Part shown: piece after piece, positions 63,325-64,000 of the stretch | Layout of the letters: every line of letters starts with the position of its first letter | Numbering within the stretch: the first letter of the stretch is position 1 | Origin: Erythrobacter dokdonensis DSW-74 | Lineage (GTDB): Bacteria; Pseudomonadota; Alphaproteobacteria; Sphingomonadales; Sphingomonadaceae | Length of the DNA stretch: 64,000 nt | Assembly: GCF_001677335.1 (NCBI RefSeq) | Contig: NZ_LZYB01000006.1 | Location: forward strand, 186,001-250,000 | Direction of reading: 5' to 3' | Notes under the pieces: generated by a model | What the model saw: only the letters and a program-made list of their open reading frames with translations | Databases searched by the model: none | Told to the model about the DNA's origin: nothing | Translations under genes and position numbers: made by a program

Positions 63325-64000
63325 TTACGACCAGATCGGGATCTTCTTCCAGAAATCCCAGAATTCGATCCAGCTGCCGACATACAGAGTGCCGGAGATG
63401 ACGATGCAGATGGCGCTCCAGAAACCCGCGTTGAGCGCGAGGAAGAGCCCCACCCGGTGGATGCCGAGCGTCCCGACCGAATAGCCGATGAAGTCACGGA
63501 AGTAGGTGTCTTCGTATTCCGGCGTCTTCACGTCGGTTCCGCCGGTCGGGTTGACCGCCGAAAGCACCAGACCGCCATGCAGTGCGAGCGCGAGGCAGTT
63601 CGTGAAGAAGAACGTGATCGCGAGCATGTGCACGGGGTTGTAGTGGAAGTTGCCAAAGGCATAGCCCACGTTCGAGACCCATTCGAGGTGGGTCCAGATC
63701 CCGTACGGAAAGCCATGGCCCCACGCGCCCATCAGGAAGGGACGGAACACGTTGAGAGTGACATAGGCGAACACGGCCACGCTGAAGGCGAAGGGCACGT
63801 GATAGCTCATGCCGAGCTTGCGGGAGATTTCCGCCTGCCGCATCACCCACGACGAGAACGCGACCACTGCGCAGATCGTGATGATCTGCCAGTACCCGCC
63901 CTCCTTCAGAGGTGCGAAGGCAAGGCCGTACTCGACCGGCGGCGGATTGATCGAGATCAGCCAGGGGTTGAGAGTCGGACCCTGGGTCGCGGCGGCGAAG
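63325..64000 (-). CDS. pufL: Photosynthetic reaction centre L subunit, partial (5' end outside window)
   Basis: The frame stays open to the window edge, giving 225 codons of the C-terminal part. Seen are [44 protein letters not shown] in parts, [30 protein letters not shown] in parts, and [19 protein letters not shown]. These match PufL and hold the special-pair and iron histidines. The start and pufB/pufA lie beyond 64000. Confidence 0.96.
   Translation of the reverse strand, partial: FAAATQGPTLNPWLISINPPPVEYGLAFAPLKEGGYWQIITICAVVAFSSWVMRQAEISRKLGMSYHVPFAFSVAVFAYVTLNVFRPFLMGAWGHGFPYGIWTHLEWVSNVGYAFGNFHYNPVHMLAITFFFTNCLALALHGGLVLSAVNPTGGTDVKTPEYEDTYFRDFIGYSVGTLGIHRVGLFLALNAGFWSAICIVISGTLYVGSWIEFWDFWKKIPIWS

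Overview
The window is a high-GC stretch of an alphaproteobacterial chromosome. Its gene content points to an aerobic anoxygenic phototroph of the Sphingomonadales, most likely Erythrobacteraceae (Erythrobacter/Porphyrobacter type). The reasons are a large photosynthesis gene cluster (PGC) that uses the oxygen-dependent cyclase acsF, the gene order bchFNBHLM-lhaA-puhABC-orf-acsF-puhE-hemA, and a TonB-receptor/tryptophan-halogenase/GH13/GH97 malto-oligosaccharide locus of a kind typical of sphingomonads and caulobacters. No tRNA, rRNA, CRISPR array, insertion sequence or phage gene was seen. The placement is inference from gene content; no 16S rRNA is present.

Layout. (a) 1-3934: the end of an MCE-type lipid-transport operon (auxiliary lipoprotein), then a convergent, tightly overlapping operon crcB > rluA-type > HAD hydrolase > small membrane protein > ATP12-type chaperone. 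(b) 4166-9024: housekeeping genes rpsU, a membrane-anchored FKBP, gatC-gatA-small ORF-gatB, and trmL. (c) 9129-14976: two linked exported proteins of unknown function, then a TolC / HlyD / ABC-exporter operon on the minus strand whose ABC subunit has lost every recognisable ATPase motif. (d) 15286-22051: an FAD oxidoreductase, a fusion of a TVP38/DedA-like membrane domain with a mercuric-reductase-like flavoprotein, a CNT-type transporter, a CDP-alcohol phosphatidyltransferase, a DUF1499 protein and a lipid-anchored class I cytochrome c. (e) 22139-39192: the malto-oligosaccharide locus. A TonB-dependent receptor is flanked by two tryptophan-halogenase homologues and a DUF6445-like protein. A LacI regulator sits in a four-gene operon (amylase > alpha-glucosidase > LacI > halogenase), divergent from an MFS transporter > GH13 > GH97 operon. 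Matching inverted repeats (TTGCAAA-N2-TTTGCAA type) lie in the divergent promoter region. (f) 39286-64000: the PGC. On the minus strand is bchF-N-B-H-L-M-lhaA-(26-codon ORF)-puhA-B-C-orf102-acsF-puhE-hemA. On the plus strand are ppaA(aerR)-ppsR and then bchG-PucC-like-bchP-tspO-small membrane protein. On the minus strand at the right edge are pufM and a partial pufL.

How it works together. HemA makes 5-aminolevulinate. BchH (with BchI/BchD outside the window), BchM, AcsF, BchLNB and BchF carry tetrapyrrole from protoporphyrin IX to the bacteriochlorophyllide stage. BchG and BchP esterify it and reduce the tail. PufL/PufM/PuhA form the reaction centre, helped by LhaA and PuhB/C/E. PpsR, with its antirepressor PpaA/AerR, probably represses the cluster in response to oxygen or light, and PpsR-type palindromes overlap the putative bchF and bchG promoters. 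No pufC follows pufM, so a small or membrane-anchored cytochrome c, possibly the one at 21506-22051, may donate electrons to the reaction centre.

Points that most deserve a second look: the pseudo-ATPase ABC exporter with its own TolC and HlyD; the halogenase/DUF6445/TonB-receptor association in a sugar locus; the tightly tessellated micro-ORF between lhaA and puhA; the promoter/PpsR-site overlaps; and the single-cysteine PpsR.
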